In this document: one piece after another, positions 50,444-50,652 of the stretch
Position numbering within the stretch: position 1 is the first letter of the stretch
How the letters are laid out: each line of letters begins with the position of its first letter
Origin: Candidatus Falkowiibacteriota bacterium
Lineage (GTDB): Bacteria > Patescibacteriota > Patescibacteriia > CAIXNZ01
Direction of reading: 5' to 3'
DNA: 50,652 bases
Assembly (NCBI GenBank): GCA_016927685.1
Contig: JAFGMD010000016.1
Coordinates: 1 to 50,652 of the forward strand
Program-made: the position numbers and the translations under genes
Notes under the pieces: generated by a model
What the model saw: only the letters and a program-made list of their open reading frames with translations
What the model was told of the DNA's origin: nothing
The model's database searches: none

Positions 50444-50652
50444 TTATTTTAGAATTTCAATTACCCTTGCTAAAACTTTATTTCCTTCTGTTTTAATAAT
50501 ATACTTACGTCCGTATAAAAAATTGGATTTCGTTTCAATATTATAATATTTCATGAGTTCAGATTTCCTTACTTTAAAAAAATATAATAATTTTCTTGTA
50601 GTATAAATATTATATTTTAGTAGTAATTTCCCAAATGAGATTTTTTCATTCA
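50444..50652 (-). CDS. Unknown protein, C-terminal part (start outside window)
   Basis: The frame is open from the window end to a stop at 50444-50446, about 68 residues. It begins NEKISFGKLLLKYNIYTTRK and ends FLYGRKYIIKTEGNKVLARVIEIL. The last segment looks faintly like the GRKYLLKxGxKxVxARV strand of translation-factor-like GTPases (CysN/EF-Tu), but the match is short and I do not call it. It is 26 bp before folE2 in the same direction and so belongs to the same operon. Confidence 0.55.
   Translation of the reverse strand, partial: NEKISFGKLLLKYNIYTTRKLLYFFKVRKSELMKYYNIETKSNFLYGRKYIIKTEGNKVLARVIEILK

Noticed and set aside
1..50652. CRISPR array or Cas operon
   Set aside because: No regularly spaced repeats were found; the Cas4-like fold at 24816 belongs to a DUF2779 protein.

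Overview
The window looks like a low-GC chromosome segment from a Candidate Phyla Radiation bacterium (Patescibacteria, probably Parcubacteria-like). The evidence is short compact genes, a shortened MurE, a pyruvoyl arginine decarboxylase, leaderless-looking promoters that sit 6-10 nt before start codons, GC-rich dispersed intergenic repeats, and tRNA genes without encoded CCA. TGA is used as a stop (murD), so there is no sign of UGA recoding. I identified lineage from gene content only.

Region 1 (1-18.1 kb) is a core cell-envelope and division segment. It carries mraY, murD-ftsW-murG (one run from a strong promoter), mtaB, a pyruvoyl arginine decarboxylase, initiator tRNA-Met, tRNA-Lys and murE. 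A HIT protein, a nucleotidyltransferase-like protein and thiI follow. Next come a PH-domain membrane protein, an FtsB/DivIC-like protein and a PpiC/SurA-like foldase, then tRNA-Thr and tRNA-Gly, an RlpA-like secreted protein, and ftsE-ftsX. Together they make lipid II, flip or polymerise it at the septum, and anchor the divisome.

Region 2 (18.1-22.7 kb) is transitional. It holds an orphan 145-aa gene, a tRNA-Thr(UGU)-like gene interrupted by about 93 nt, an EamA transporter, and a two-gene unit: an unknown protein plus a TPR/PD-(D/E)XK/zinc-ribbon protein. This unit is bounded by short direct repeats.

Region 3 (22.5-40.45 kb) is an accessory island bounded by an 87-bp direct repeat (22519-22605 and 40361-40447). 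Its left part is a minus-strand nuclease-rich operon: type IIG restriction-modification enzyme, DUF4365 nuclease, 748-aa helical protein, DUF2779 Cas4-like/RNase H-like nuclease, unknown protein, small PD-(D/E)XK protein and GIY-YIG/EVE-like fusion. A separate NucS-like nuclease gene precedes it, with a highly structured 5' leader. The right part is a stripped phage cassette: ParB-methyltransferase, small and large terminase, and a large serine recombinase whose start lies in a long inverted repeat. No capsid, portal or tail gene is present.

Region 4 (40.6-50.65 kb) holds a small kinase-like gene and then a tight, AT-rich minus-strand operon. It starts upstream of the window and continues through folE2, queD, queE, a benzoate-CoA-ligase-like enzyme, a glycerate kinase, a GpgS-like glycosyltransferase, a QueC-like protein with long extensions, a B12-binding radical SAM enzyme (split by a one-base A8 frameshift) and an alpha/beta hydrolase. 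The first steps make the 7-deazaguanine core (CDG/preQ0). The other genes are not queuosine tRNA genes. The most economical inference is a previously undescribed deazapurine-containing metabolite or conjugate; this is the main candidate for a new system.
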